Assembly: GCF_921293095.1 (NCBI RefSeq)
Contig: NC_060252.1
Location: 248,001 to 312,000, forward strand
Direction: 5' to 3'
Origin: Ischnura elegans
Taxonomy: Eukaryota; Arthropoda; Insecta; Odonata; Coenagrionidae
DNA length: 64,000 nucleotides
The notes under the pieces are model-generated. The model was given only the letters and a program-made list of their open reading frames with translations. It was not told the origin of the DNA and did no database searches. This document shows, one piece after another, positions 35,297 to 46,554 of the stretch (its first letter is position 1; each line of letters begins with the position of its first letter). The translations under genes were made by a program, and so were the position numbers.

Positions 35297-35568
35297 TTTC
35301 CTTTATCAAGTGCAACGTTGTCGCAGAATGATTTATTCACGCCATTTATGTCAATATTGATCCGCCGGTACGTATGAATAAAGTATGAATTTTGTAACAT
35401 AAAGCTAAATGTGGAATAGTATTTATTCAATAAATTTGAAAGAAATAGATTTTTACAAAAATACCAACTCCCGTAGAAGTATTGAGAAAGTAATGCAAAG
35501 CATATTCCGGAAATGTTATGGATTCAGCGAGCCAATTTTTAAGCGACACAAAAATCATTCATTTTTTC

Positions 35569-36539
35569 GTTCCCATGGAAATACCTCCGTTAAGACGGCC
35601 AAGGGGTCCGCTCCAGGGTGTCATAAAACGACCGTTTTCGAAATTAGAATCCTGAGGGTCAGGGATCGGTGATTGAAGAAGGTATAAGGGTTTCAGCTGG
35701 TATCTTTTTGGTAGGTCTTTTTGTATGAGTCTCAGGAAAACAACTCACTTTGTCGAGGTTTGAACGCTTTTAATAGAAGCATGGTCTTCAATCGTATCCA
35801 AAGATAACGAAATGAACTTCGATGAAACGTGCAAGTACATCGCATGAAAAACCTCCACTGTCTTCACCATAGACCATTTGAGAATCGGTGTCTTGAAGCA
35901 AAACATAAAAACGGTGAATGCTGAGCGTTAAAACCCATACAGCTTCAATAACCTTACCGCGGCGCGGCTAATCCAACTCCCGACGCGCGGAGAAGAACCC
36001 TGCCGCGCGATCGAAAAATCAATGTAATTTCCGGCGACGCAAACTTATTTCAAAGAAAACTGCATAAAGACCTCAAGAAATCTTCAAACAATGCTCTCAT
36101 ATAAGTTACTCTGCGCGACCTTGCCGAAAACCTATTTGAAACTCTACCTAAATGTAAAACTTCGTCGAAAAACAGTATCCGCCATTTTGTTACTGCACGG
36201 TAAGAATTTATGGGCTGTATTCTTTAAGATTACGGAAAATTAAATAAAAACACCATGCTAACAGATTATGTGGTTTTTTATTCGGCAAGAATCCACCCAT
36301 AACTTCACCATTCACTTACTTTGGAAGATTTTCAGAGAAAATTGAAGACGGGCGTTTTTATGGAAATTTGCTCACGTTTGAGCCTCTGTATCTCAATAAC
36401 GAGTAGGATCTATGTCAAATGAAGTACATATCAATAAACTTCAATCATTTTTGAGTATACCTGCGAAGTTTCAAGTTTATAACTCAAAAAAAGCCATTTT
36501 GTAATTTTGTCCGGCTTTTTCCGATTTCCGCCCACTGTG
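35569..36539 (-). repeat. Right 971-bp terminal inverted repeat of Transib
   Basis: Reverse complement of 31783-32753 with the same length and about ten visible substitutions. It ends in CACTGTG (36533-36539), followed by duplication CGACG (36540-36544). Confidence 0.92.
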
Positions 36540-36544
36540 CGACG

Positions 36545-37888
36545 TTTCGGGTACCGACTCGCTACCCATTCTCACGGCTACTGAAAAAAATGCTACAGAG
36601 TTATCGTTTACCCCTACCATTCCCTAAATGTAATCGTTGATGACATTTGATTGCGGAATCAAATCACTCTTATTCAGCCTCCATTTGTACCTTTTCGTCC
36701 TTACTATGGGTTCAATATTCTCGTAAGTTGAAGCAAAGGCGTCTACAGAATTATTATACTATCGCACTAATAGAATATTTTTTGACTTGCCCAAGAAACA
36801 GTCAAAATCCTCAAGGTTTTTTGTCCAATCCCTCGGAGACTTGAGTGTGGAGTGTCCGGTTTCATTTTCTTTATCTGTTCCCATGGCAAAAACACCATTG
36901 CTACTTTGAGTGGCTATTAGACAAACTGGTGAAGAAATTATCAAAATGCACGGCATGGTGTTTCGGATATTTATAAAAATTCAAAAAGTTTAGAGCAAAC
37001 CTTTCTCCAAGTGGTATTGAACTATCTCTTCCTGGCTCGGCGCCTCCATATGGCAAAAACTGATGGAGATAGTCTGTAGATGGGGCTAGGCACTACAATT
37101 TACAACCAAGTCTAATTTTTTCCCACGGATGAACATTTAAGCTGCGTGTCGCCCGAAATATGGAACCATTTGCTAATCAATGCACAATTTATTTTGAATA
37201 ATTCCAAAGTGAATAAAATTTTGGTTTAGACTTTTGGGAAAAGGCCTGACTTTTGAAAATGTTTCCCTTTTGTCTAGTTGTCAAACATCGGAGAGGCGTA
37301 GATATTTTTTAATCTTATCAAACCTATCCTACGTCATACAAAGTCTCAGAATTGGAACATACATATCCTCTTTCTTTTGTCCAGTACATATTAGTGCGTG
37401 GTAATGTATTGTACTCCGACAATATTAGGATCCCAATGATTTTTATTAGATCTGCCATACTTGGAGTATACATTTGCTTATTTTTATCCTCAGCGTACTT
37501 ATTAGAATAGTTCGAAACTAATTGAAGTAATCCTTTAGTGAGAAATAAGCGAAAGATCTCAATCTCAGCGCGTTTAAATTAATTTCAAAAGTCCCAGAAA
37601 TGCCTGAAGGTAGCGGAATACCGCTCTCATTTATGACTATCTCCCCATCGCCGGTATTTCTTCGACGGTGAGGTCACGAACTTCAGAGGAGAGTATCAAC
37701 GGTATCAACGCATCGACCTCATCACTTTCTGCGCTAAGTTATTCCACTGCATCCAGTATTTTTCGGCCGTGGTACACCTCCTGAAAACACCCAGATGTGA
37801 AATACTAACATAATGTAATTTTTATTGCAGTTCCCAAGTCTAGAAAACATTATAAACGACAAATTACTAAAGGTTTCGCGGTCCATGT
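36545..37888. other. Unassigned sequence
   Basis: No recognised gene. ATGCTACAGAGTTAT at 36590 also occurs left of the Transib element at 31682, perhaps by chance. Confidence 0.45.
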
Positions 37889-38024
37889 TTGTAGATTTAT
37901 GGTTTTTTGGGAATATCCCGCGTCAGGTTATTAAAATGGCCGACGTTTTTTCTCATAGGAGAAGAAACGTCGGCCATTTTAATAACCTGACGCGGGATAT
38001 TCCCTAAAAACCATAAATTTACAA
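37889..38024. repeat. 136-bp near-perfect hairpin
   Basis: Arms of 60 bp (37889-37948 and 37965-38024) are inverted copies with two mismatches. Most of the 16-bp spacer also pairs, leaving a four-base loop ATAG at 37955-37958. The arm core includes TATCCCGCGTCAGGTTATTA and GGCCGACGTTT. TATAAACGAC occurs just outside both sides (about 37851 and 38025). Confidence 0.95.
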
Positions 38025-38401
38025 TATAAACGACCTCTCTTGTAAATTATTATTCACTACACTTCCTCCAAAGTAAACTTCTGAGGCGTAGAAATAAGGC
38101 ATAAATTTTTCCTCACTTTTTCAGCGGGATGAAACCCCTGGATCAAGTTTCTTACAACAAGCCGAGAAAATAATATTGCAGTATTATCGATATAATTACC
38201 AAAAGAGAGATAAAAAGGAATTTTGTAGGACTATTTCACTGATATCAACCCATTTGAAGCTAATTTCTTAGCCTTACACCACCTAAGCGCTAAAACAAAA
38301 GATAGCATGTAGGGGACTCCTGTCGTATAGCTCCGTATAGTATTTCGTATAGCTCCTGTGGGATTTGGTCTTTCGGCCCGGGCACAGCGTCATGACCGTG
38401 A

Positions 38402-38770
38402 CCAAGATCCATCCAAGAGGGTGTCTACCAAGTGCCCTGCACATGTGGGAAATCATATGCAGGAGAGACGTGTCGAGGGATGGCCACAAGGATGAAGGGA
38501 CACGCCCGAGCCATGAGACAGAAGCAGTTCAACTTGTCGGCCATCGCAGAACACGCATGGAGTGAGCCGGGACATACCATTGAGTTCGACAAGGCAAGAA
38601 TACTGGTAAAGGAGAGCCGTTACTACCCACGGCAAATAAGAGAAGCCCTGGAGATATACAAAACGAAGAACTTCAATAGAGACCACGGCTACCCAATCGA
38701 CAAGACATGGAAGAGGGTCCTGGCCAATCAGCGCCCAGGGGCCTGCCTATATAACTCGGCGGAAAATTAA
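38402..38770 (+). pseudogene. Penelope-like element C-terminus with GIY-YIG endonuclease
   Basis: An open frame of about 120 residues encodes GVYQVPCTCGKSYAGET, the GIY...YIG motif in the variant form GVY...YAG. Next come RMKGHARAM, FNLSAIAEHAWSEPGH, a YYPRQIREALEIYKTKNFNR segment and DKTWKRVL, ending at a natural stop. This is the C-terminal endonuclease of Penelope-like retroelements, which opens target DNA for reverse transcription. The upstream polymerase is missing and the frame is closed by a stop at 38399, so it is a 5'-truncated copy. Another copy of the same protein end lies at 53986-54210. A hammerhead-like core follows at 38787. Confidence 0.85.
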
Positions 38771-38786
38771 GCTTCTCCACTTCGAC

Positions 38787-38824
38787 CTGAAGACGGGAGC
38801 AGGATGGCTCTCGAAACCGTCGTC
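38787..38824 (+). ncRNA. Hammerhead-ribozyme-like core downstream of the Penelope-like ORF
   Basis: CTGAAGA (38787-38793) is followed by a six-pair stem (GGGAGC 38795-38800 with GCTCTC 38807-38812), then GAAAC. A two-pair AC-GT hairpin with a four-base loop and a C follow, placing the potential cleavage site after 38824. These are the conserved hammerhead elements with the very short helix III reported for Penelope-like elements. One extra C sits between CTGAAGA and the stem, and helix I is not evident, so activity is uncertain. Confidence 0.5.
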
Positions 38825-38899
38825 ACCCAAAACCGACGAACGCGGCTGGAGCGCCCGGAAACCCATACGCACCAATAGTTAATGGTGTTTTTATGGCTA

Positions 38900-40849
38900 T
38901 GGAGATATTTTAATTTTTTTAAAATCAGCATTACAAGCTATTAGGAAAAATATTTGGAAATGAAATCCTGTAACTGAGGTGACATGTTCCGACCAGAAAA
39001 TTCATGAAGCATATCCATAAACTATCACAGCAATTTCAAGAGGCATTAACGTGGTTTATCACTGATATTCTCTCCAAAATTGAAATTATAAAAAGTTATC
39101 ACAATATTTACTCTTAAAAATATTAAGAAAGTCCACAGGCATAAGCAAAATTGCAGCAGTTGTAGCTACAACTCAAAAGAATGAATACTAATGCCCTCAT
39201 AGTAGTACACCAACTTCTATGCACACTTTTTTTCCTTCAATCATAAATGCTAAATGCAAGACATATAATTGTATGATCATCTTTAGAAGACCATGAAAAA
39301 GTGCTGATAAATTCTAAGGAACATTACAAACCTGTTGGATGAATGTGATTTTACCAGTCATCATGAGTATTTTTTAAATATGTTTGACTTTTCTTTTAAG
39401 GAAGATGAAAACAGAATGCACAACAATTCGGCATGGTGTTTGAAAATACCTCTCAACATTACTATAACTTACACAGAAAATCAATCATTCAATAGTAATT
39501 GCTATTTTATTCTGAAGAGAATAAGTTCCATGCATCCATGGCATTGGTATATTACACTAAATTAAAAGTGAAATGCTGATTTAAGGACCTCTAACATTTG
39601 TGATAGTTTCATCAATGGATAGTATGAAACAAGGTTACTTTCTAATTATGTAATGATCATTTTTTTATTAAGCACAGGAGCTATAGAAATCAAATGAATT
39701 CCAATTAGCTGAAAATCACTAAATACACCTTCAGCACTCTGTCCTCACAGGTTCTCTATCAACAGAATTATTGTAGCTGCTCCGTCAAACACTTATGAAT
39801 TTATTACTATTGAAGATACTTCACATAAGTATATGATTGCCTGGATCTTAGCACTTGCCACTGCCCAAACAAAATACTTTATTATTGTGTAGCTGAGGCA
39901 ATTACTGTTAGGACTAAATATTGTCACATTTCATGCCAATTGTAACGTGTTTTTCAGGTTAATCACTCTTTCATTATTTTATTATTCTCCATACTCTGCT
40001 ATTGTAAACTTTATCGGTCAAAAAAGAATTTGAGACAACCCAAATTTAAATAATAAAGGAAGTTTTCGGTGTTGTCCTCAATGCTTCTATCAAAGTTAAG
40101 TAATCCCTCAATTACACACAGCTATCACAAAATTCTGCTCCAGGAACATTCTAAAATACACTTTTTCAAGTTTACTCGAGATGACCCGGATAATTAATGT
40201 TCAATGTTCGTAAAATAAACGACAACTTTCATACCACAAAGTTTACACTCTGACTGAATTTTACTATTTGCCCTCCTTCATAGTAAAACTTACAGTCGAT
40301 AAAGTGAACATAAAACACTGCGACTATCTCAAGGATATGTAATATCAATACAAATAGAAGATGAGTGATATCATAATCTTTAAAATCTAAAAATGATGGA
40401 ATGCTAGCTAAATACTGCAACCTTGCCTTGCCCATACCTGATAACTGACGAAGTACAATAAACAAATAACTCAATTCCACAGGATGAATTTACAATTCAG
40501 GACACAGATTACCCCTGTTTAACTCAAATTAATGGAAATTACATCCCTTCACGGACGACAAAGACGACAAATAACAGGCGATGCTCGTTGATACGTTCTT
40601 GCACACGTCGATTATCTTTTTTTCATAGCGCAGCAGATTCAAGTGTAATATTGCAAGTTACAAGAAGTTCTCACAGTATTTATTTCAAATTGTACGCCAC
40701 ACGCCTTCTATTATGACAAAACTCATTCAAAAGCAAAAAACTGCAATATAATGATAGTTAGAGATTTTATGAGCATGGTAAAAATCAGTTTCTCTTGCTA
40801 AATTCTACTCTTACCTCAGAAATCATCCAACCAGCTGATTAGTCGTCCG
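38900..40849. other. Unassigned AT-rich sequence
   Basis: No recognisable gene or repeat in this stretch. Short frames have no known motif. Confidence 0.5.
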
Positions 40850-41040
40850 CCATTTTCAAGAGTTATGGAACTCATAACTATTTAACCCCGCTCATTCGGC
40901 CCGATAAGTTATGAAACGGTTTATGGGACTCATAAAGTTATTGAACGTTCCTGCAACGCAAATTGTTTGGTTGCTATGGCTTATGAGTCCCATAACTTTA
41001 TTGAATACATATGTATCATTCCTGCAACCGGCCCTTAGAC
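40850..41040. repeat. Possible MITE with repeated GACTCATAA words
   Basis: GGGACTCATAAAGTTATTGAA (about 40925) and its inverted relative CTTATGAGTCCCATAAC (about 40980), plus GGAACTCATAAC near 40866, make several short inverted matches. The right side ends ATTCCTGCAACCGGCCC. The boundaries and family are unclear. Confidence 0.35.
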
Positions 41041-41843
41041 AAGTACCGCAGAAGCCAGAAAGCTTGCATAAAAATTGCCATTACAAATGCAATTTTTGGA
41101 AAATAAAATGGTGAATTTATATTTTCGGACCGCCAGTAAATGCAGTATAATCAGAAGACTATTCATATTAGTATTTTCATGAATATAAGGATACTTCGCA
41201 CCTCAAACCAACCCAAAGAAAGGAATCAGCGTAATTCATACGTATCTGGCAGCAAGCGATCCTGCGATGACCGCTCGCTTTATTACAGTAACTGCAATCG
41301 GATGCCCGAACAGAGTCGTTTTATGGCTGAACTTACGTTTTATGGCCTGCCAAACGTTGAAGAGTGGAAAGAGTCCTCTCTACATGGACCATCTGGAAAT
41401 TTGGGCAATTTTCTCGGCTCTTTTATAGCGCATCTGTCAACTGGCAAGTTATAAAAAATTTACTCCACTAAATTCACGGATCCCTCATGTTTTACGGCGG
41501 GACGGGTCAAGTGACGGAGAGAACATTGAAGGGGCTCCTCGCGTCGTCAGTGGAAACACGGAAATTCAAACGCTTCCGAGGCGTGAAAAGACAGAAATAA
41601 AATGAGAATTGGGGAATCAATGGATCGGTCGCAGAGCAATGACCTCGTCTCATCCCTAACGTTTTCCAAATCTCGAAAAAGAGAAAATATTCAAATGAAG
41701 ATTTACATTTTTTACAACTAAACATCCAAGAGTAACGGCACAGTACGTGTGAATGGTTATCTTCGTTATAGACCACACCATCAATCTTCAAATTGGTACA
41801 AACCAGAAGTGTGATGCGTCACAATCATAAATCAACAAAAATC
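41041..41843. other. Unassigned sequence
   Basis: Frames of 94-104 codons on both strands show no known motif. Confidence 0.45.
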
Positions 41844-42092
41844 CTATGGTTGGTTAGACGCAGCTCTCCATTCCTCGCTCCTATCCACTAGACTTTTCTT
41901 AGAGACGCATTTCTTCTCTTTTACATAATTTACAGCCTGTCCTGGGTGACTCATTCGGAGCCGTCCCTTGCCCTTCTTCCCTTTCACACGCCCTTCCATC
42001 ATACGCAGTGAAAATTCAACGAGGACAGCGCACTCTAGACCAGAATGTTGGAAAGTGCGGCACGGTAAAATGTCGAAACCGTAGTAATGCAT
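41844..42092 (-). pseudogene. LINE reverse transcriptase C-terminal remnant
   Basis: The 82-residue frame reads HSGLECAVLVEFSLRMMEGR, then VKGKKGKGRLRMSHPGQ, and ends RSEEWRAASNQP. The EGRVKGK-GRLRM and EEWRAA blocks are the standard C-terminal end of non-LTR retrotransposon proteins. The same block occurs at 10117-10200 (EGQVEGKKGK). Everything upstream, including the polymerase, is missing, so this is a 5'-truncated insertion. The stop after NQP appears natural. Confidence 0.75.
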
Positions 42093-42248
42093 GTACAGGT
42101 TTTTGGGGTCCCTAATTACAAATTTAAACTCGGATTAAAAAAACTCATAATTTTCGCGAATACTCCAAATCACTCCAAATGTTCAAGTTTTTGAGACAAA
42201 AGATCTTATTTTCAGCAAACTCGGCGACGGCGGCACGATAGGAACTAA

Positions 42249-42482
42249 AGACCGTTTTACACGGGACACGGAATTGCGCAGGTTTGAGCTGCATTAATTT
42301 CTAAAATGACGTGGAATTGCGCAAATGCATGAACGAACTTAGAACAGGGGCTATTTTGCCATCTCACGTCCACGCATTCTCACATGTGTTTCAGCAATTC
42401 ACCGCTTTACACGACGCAATTTCGACTGCGCCTTCAAACACACGTCAGATTGTGCAGGTACGTGCCCCGTGTAAATCGGCCT
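42249..42482. mobile_element. PIF/Harbinger-like MITE
   Basis: The left end AGACCGTTTTACACGGGACA pairs with the complement of the right end, AGGCCGATTTACACGGGGCA. Inverted repeats extend to roughly 30 bp. TAA flanks both sides (42246-42248 and 42483-42485), fitting the 3-bp TWA duplication of Harbinger elements. The 234-bp interior is non-coding. The right TAA is part of the TTAA at which the neighbouring piggyBac begins. Confidence 0.65.
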
Positions 42483-44265
42483 TAACCCCTCAACGCCGTC
42501 ATGCGTACCCAGTACGCGCCCTTTAAATTTCGTATGCCGCCGTCATGCGTACCCAGTACGCTTCCTGACCTACTGTTTATAATATTTTTTCTCCGCCAGA
42601 TATTGTATGTTAAATTAAAACTAATTACTCTAATTTTTAAAGAAATGTTTTTTCTTTCCAATAAAATATTTACAGCTGTTTTATGCCTTCAAGATTTTTA
42701 AAAAATGCTTCGATAAAATTCCATTTTAAACCAGCGCCTTGACGACTTCGGTCCAAAAACTCATCGCCTTCTTTCAGCTGTTCTATCATGAAAACTTCCG
42801 CCTATTCTTCTTGAGAGACGTCTAGAAGGGTCAGCTACTTTAGCTTGAGATACGGTATCTTATAAGCTCAATGCCATCTCTCCATCTTTTCCTTGTGTGT
42901 CGTCACCTCAAGTGTGTTTGGTCCGCCTCGTTAGTCCTAAGCGTCCTAAGCGAAGGGGCCATGTGCTTCGCTCTGCATTTATTTTTTTATTTTTTTTTCT
43001 GGACAGTAATCAACGAAGATAAGATTCCATCTAAACAGTCAGCGTATACCAGGGCCCCTTCGAGATATTTTCTCGTCTCTTGAGGGAGCTTCTAAACCAC
43101 GAGCTTCAGTCCACCCAGTCCACCAGAGTCACTCATGCTGTGTGGTGTTCGTTCAGGCAGTGTGCTGAAATTCTCATCGGGTGTACTTCCTGTGTGTGTT
43201 TTTTTTATAATTGGGGATCCCACGAAATTGGAATAGTATTGAAAGGCAAAAAAGAGACTCGGAAGTGTGTTTGTGTGTTAGGCTATAGTAAAATCATTGG
43301 TAGGGTGAATTTCAAGGACCTGTTATTGCATTCGTACGTAATGGAAAGAAAACGCCATTACAAGTGATGTATGAAGTTATTTAGGAGACTATTGAATGAG
43401 GCAGTCCTAAATTCATATGTTGTTCACGGGAAAAACACGTATAAAAACTTGACTTATCATTTCGCGTGCCATTGGGCGAGATAATATTTTTGAAATACCC
43501 AACGTCATACGAACTGTTTGGACTTGGCCGTCACTCATTACGCAATTTAGTACCAAGACTCAAAAAAGTTGATTTCCTAAAGACAATTCCTGCAGCTGGG
43601 AAGAAATCAAAGTCTCAAAGGAGGTGTGCAGTTTGTGCGTAACATGGGAAATGAAGAGTTTGCGTGTACTGTTGTGAAAAATGTGCAGTGGGATTATGTT
43701 TGGATTGCTTCAAATCATGTCAGAGCAGATTTTCTAAGGTAAATCATTTGAATATTTGGATATTGACGTTTGAAACATTAGCATGTGATTACCTATATGA
43801 AATGATACGGTAATGATGGAACAAAATCAAAGAAGTGGGTGGAGTGGTAAATTTTCAAGTAGGCGAAACGGGTAATCCTATCGAAAGTATCCAATCTGTT
43901 ATGAAAATTTCAACCCCAAATAACTAAATTACATCATGTAATTGTATTTTTTAAATGCATGGAATGTTAGAGATCTCGTAGCTTATTCGAAACCAAATAA
44001 AAATATTTCAAAATTGAAAATTAATTCATTAGTTCATAAAAAGAGATACATAAACAATAAAAAAAATTTCCAATCGCTCGAAAAATTATTATATAGTTGC
44101 GCATTATAATACGCAAGTTTACAAAAATTTTCAACGATACTGATCGTATATTAAGAAAGATATAAATTATTGAATGATAGTATACCAAAAAGGCGAAGAT
44201 TTTTAAATCTCATCCGGCCGCTGAGATGGGATTTAATTAAATGCCTGCCGCGCTTGAGGGGTTAA
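42482..44265 (+). mobile_element. Decayed piggyBac element
   Basis: The left end TTAACCCCTCAACGCCG and the complement of the right end TTAACCCCTCAAGCGCGGC share 12 bp and are both at TTAA. Just inside the left end GCCGTCATGCGTACCCAGTA is repeated 42 bp apart (42496 and 42538), each with the palindrome GCGTACCCAGTACGC. The 1784-bp interior contains only the C-terminal part of a transposase (43200-43740). The N-terminal half and catalytic Asp residues are not found, so the copy has lost internal sequence. Confidence 0.85.
43200..43740 (+). pseudogene. piggyBac transposase C-terminal remnant
   Basis: The translation reads YSKIIGRVNFKDLLLHSYVM, then MKLFRRLLNEAVLNSYVV, and in another frame KKSKSQRRCAVCA, VCVYCCEKCAVGLCLDCF and CQSRF. 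The first block corresponds to YNKYMGGVDxxD of piggyBac transposases; here the Asp of MGGVD is Asn. A stop (TGA) stands at 43366-43368 where the conserved W of KWYMK is expected. The last block is the cysteine-rich zinc-binding C-terminus that recognises the element ends, with in-frame stops at 43637-43639 and 43649-43651. The protein would excise and insert DNA at TTAA, but this copy cannot be functional. Confidence 0.82.
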
Positions 44266-44865
44266 TAATCAGTCCCGTCCACTTAAGTTAATATTAAGTT
44301 GAACTTGGCCACAGCACTCGCCGAGGATTGAGGGTAGGTACTTAGGTTCGACCTCAAGCGAGGCAAACGATCTTTCCTCAGTACAAATGTAGTATTCCGT
44401 AGAGGTATATCGCCGTCCGAATCACCCGGTCTATCGCTCCTGGTATTCGTTTGCTAACTTCATGATATTTTATGCATAAACAGATGAAAAAAATGACGGA
44501 GTATTATTGTAATCTGCAGCTATACCCACGCACTTGTTTAATTATCTCAATTAAGACGTCACTTTATTATTGCTTCATAAATGTCCTCATTTGGGCCAAG
44601 GACCCTGTCCCTCCTTACATTCACCCTTGCACGGCATTAATAATTCACATCTTTCTCTTCGTTAATAGATTGACAGCATGTATTTATTTATTCCTGTACC
44701 AATTAAAATAGCACCATTGGCCTTTCATATCTGGGTTTTTTACTTAATTTACATGAACATAGGCATATGGCAGAGGTGCGCGAAAGCCAGAAATGCATGG
44801 TGCGATAGCGAATTCCTCTCCGTGGCACTTGCAGGATTTTTTCTTAAGTGTGCGAGCGTCTCAGC
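44266..44865. other. Unassigned sequence
   Basis: No recognised gene or repeat. Confidence 0.5.
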
Positions 44866-44935
44866 CGTTATTAGACCTCGGGACCCTTTGGTCTGTACCT
44901 AACCCATCGCACCACCCACTAGGCCAACGCACTTC
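44866..44935 (-). mobile_element. tRNA-derived SINE fragment
   Basis: On the minus strand TTGGCCTAGTGGGTGGTGCG resembles a box A head, and GGGTCCCGAGGTCTAATA resembles a degraded box B region about 30 bp later. The remainder of the SINE is not recognisable. Confidence 0.5.
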
Positions 44936-46006
44936 TCATGGAGGATCATACGTCCGATATTCGCGATGCTAAAACTTCATTTGCGATATTCGCGAGAAGA
45001 TCAATCAATGAGACATAAATCATTATCAGTCAGAATTTTGGCAAGGGACGAGCAATCGTTCCCCGCCTTATGGCCACTGAAGTTCCAAAGCGGGCTCTGC
45101 TCCGCCCTTAATTTAGCCCTCTGGCTGTGCCACGGCCTTCCAAGATCAATAGCGCCGAAGATCGGGGCCGGCCAACCAAAAGGGATCGTCTCCACGAAGG
45201 AAGGAAGGAAGACTTCTTCGACAACGGCGAACATTGCAGCGGAGGACAGACGCACATGCCCAGAATAGCTGACGCCCCCAACGGCCTCGCTTGCTCTCTT
45301 CCCGTATCTGACATCACCCGCGGATATCAATGTCATTTAATATCCCGGCCCGGATATCTATTATCCAGCCCCATCGTGTGTACATTTCACGGATGACGTC
45401 ACAAAAGGGAGGAGAGACGACGCCTGTGAGGAACAATGCCGGTCACGTGTTCCGCAAACGACGAAACAAAAGAAGGGTGGGAGGGCGTGATCAAATTCCC
45501 TATTTTGGGCGACGGGACACCTCAAGCCGAGAAAGGCAAACACACGGGAATAGAGAGCAGTGAGAGCAGATCGGCTGAGAGAATCGCGGCAAGAGAGCCG
45601 CCGCCATAACACGAGAGCGGCATCCATTGGGCCGGCGCGGCGCGGCGTTCACGACGCCATAGTTGTCGGTGGCGGCCAGGCGGTCCAGAATACTTCATAA
45701 TACTAATTGGCCTAATTTCACAAACAACTTGGTATTTCTACACTATAAGGCTTGTCATAAGGGTCCAGTTATTCAACACAGTGGCATATGGCAAGCATAA
45801 CATTTATATTACATCCTATATTCAAACAGCAATACAAATTCAACAGCAAGAACGGGATACTAAAATTTTTATAGAACTTTAATACAAAAATAGGGGAATT
45901 TGATGTAATTTATTAATGTCAGGTTAGTTGAAGGTGTTACCAGTTCACAGCTACGCTAATTCACCATTTTACCTGACAGGTACCTTCCTAGTATACCTAA
46001 AGAAAT
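44936..46006. other. GC-rich segment without assigned gene
   Basis: About 45040-45690 is far more GC- and CpG-rich than its surroundings. It has overlapping open frames on both strands (a 111-codon minus frame at 45001-45336, a 100-codon plus frame at 44966-45268). None has a known motif or convincing splice sites. It could be a promoter or 5' exon region of an unseen gene. No TATA box or ORF decides this. Confidence 0.4.
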
Positions 46007-46554
46007 CTAAGAGGCCTATTACGAACGGCTCACCGCATGCGGTGAGATACCGCCCCGAAGCGCGTTTACCGCCCCTGAGCGATTACGAGTGGCCACCGGT
46101 CGGTATCATACCACGGCTTAGGGGTCGGTATGATACCACGGCCAGCTACCCCGGTGGTGAGATACCGACCCCCTAATGGCGGACGTCTGTTTACATTTTT
46201 CGGGTCGAGCTGGCGTTTTTAAAACAAAATATCCGACGATAGAAACTCGGAAGCTATCATATTTTGTGTTATTTACAATATTGTCTGAGTAAGCGTATAA
46301 AATATAAAACTGGAGCCGACTGGAGCAGTTGAACAAAAAATTTATAATACCCATACAACAACGTTTTAGCCGTCTGAGCCACGGCCGTAGGAGATGGATA
46401 CGTTGATTGTAAGTTGACCCTCTTTCATTTATTTAATTGGAACAATTTGGATGTTTTTTAATGTCCGCTATGTTTTTATATGCAAAAACTTCTTCCATTT
46501 CTTCATAGGTGCCGGAAAATTCGTCGTTAAGGACTGCCTGCGCTCGTATTGTAC

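Larger units (their letters stand above)
31783..36539. mobile_element. Transib transposon with 971-bp terminal inverted repeats
   Basis: The element is 4757 bp, bounded by CACAGTGGGCGGAAATCGG at both ends in opposite orientation and flanked by the perfect 5-bp duplication CGACG. CACAGTG equals the recombination-signal heptamer, and CGACG fits the known Transib target preference. The interior encodes a broken RAG1-related transposase (33340-34665). The terminal repeats are 971 bp each, while typical Transib ends are far shorter, so the element is a fold-back form. The arms differ at only about ten positions by eye, mainly in the inner 200 bp. The element contains a SINE head at 35227-35296. 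The missing 3' third of the transposase gene makes it non-autonomous. Confidence 0.92.

Noticed and set aside
36590..36604. 15-bp match ATGCTACAGAGTTAT shared with 31682
   Set aside because: Too short and too far from the element ends to be a target duplication; flanking bases differ.
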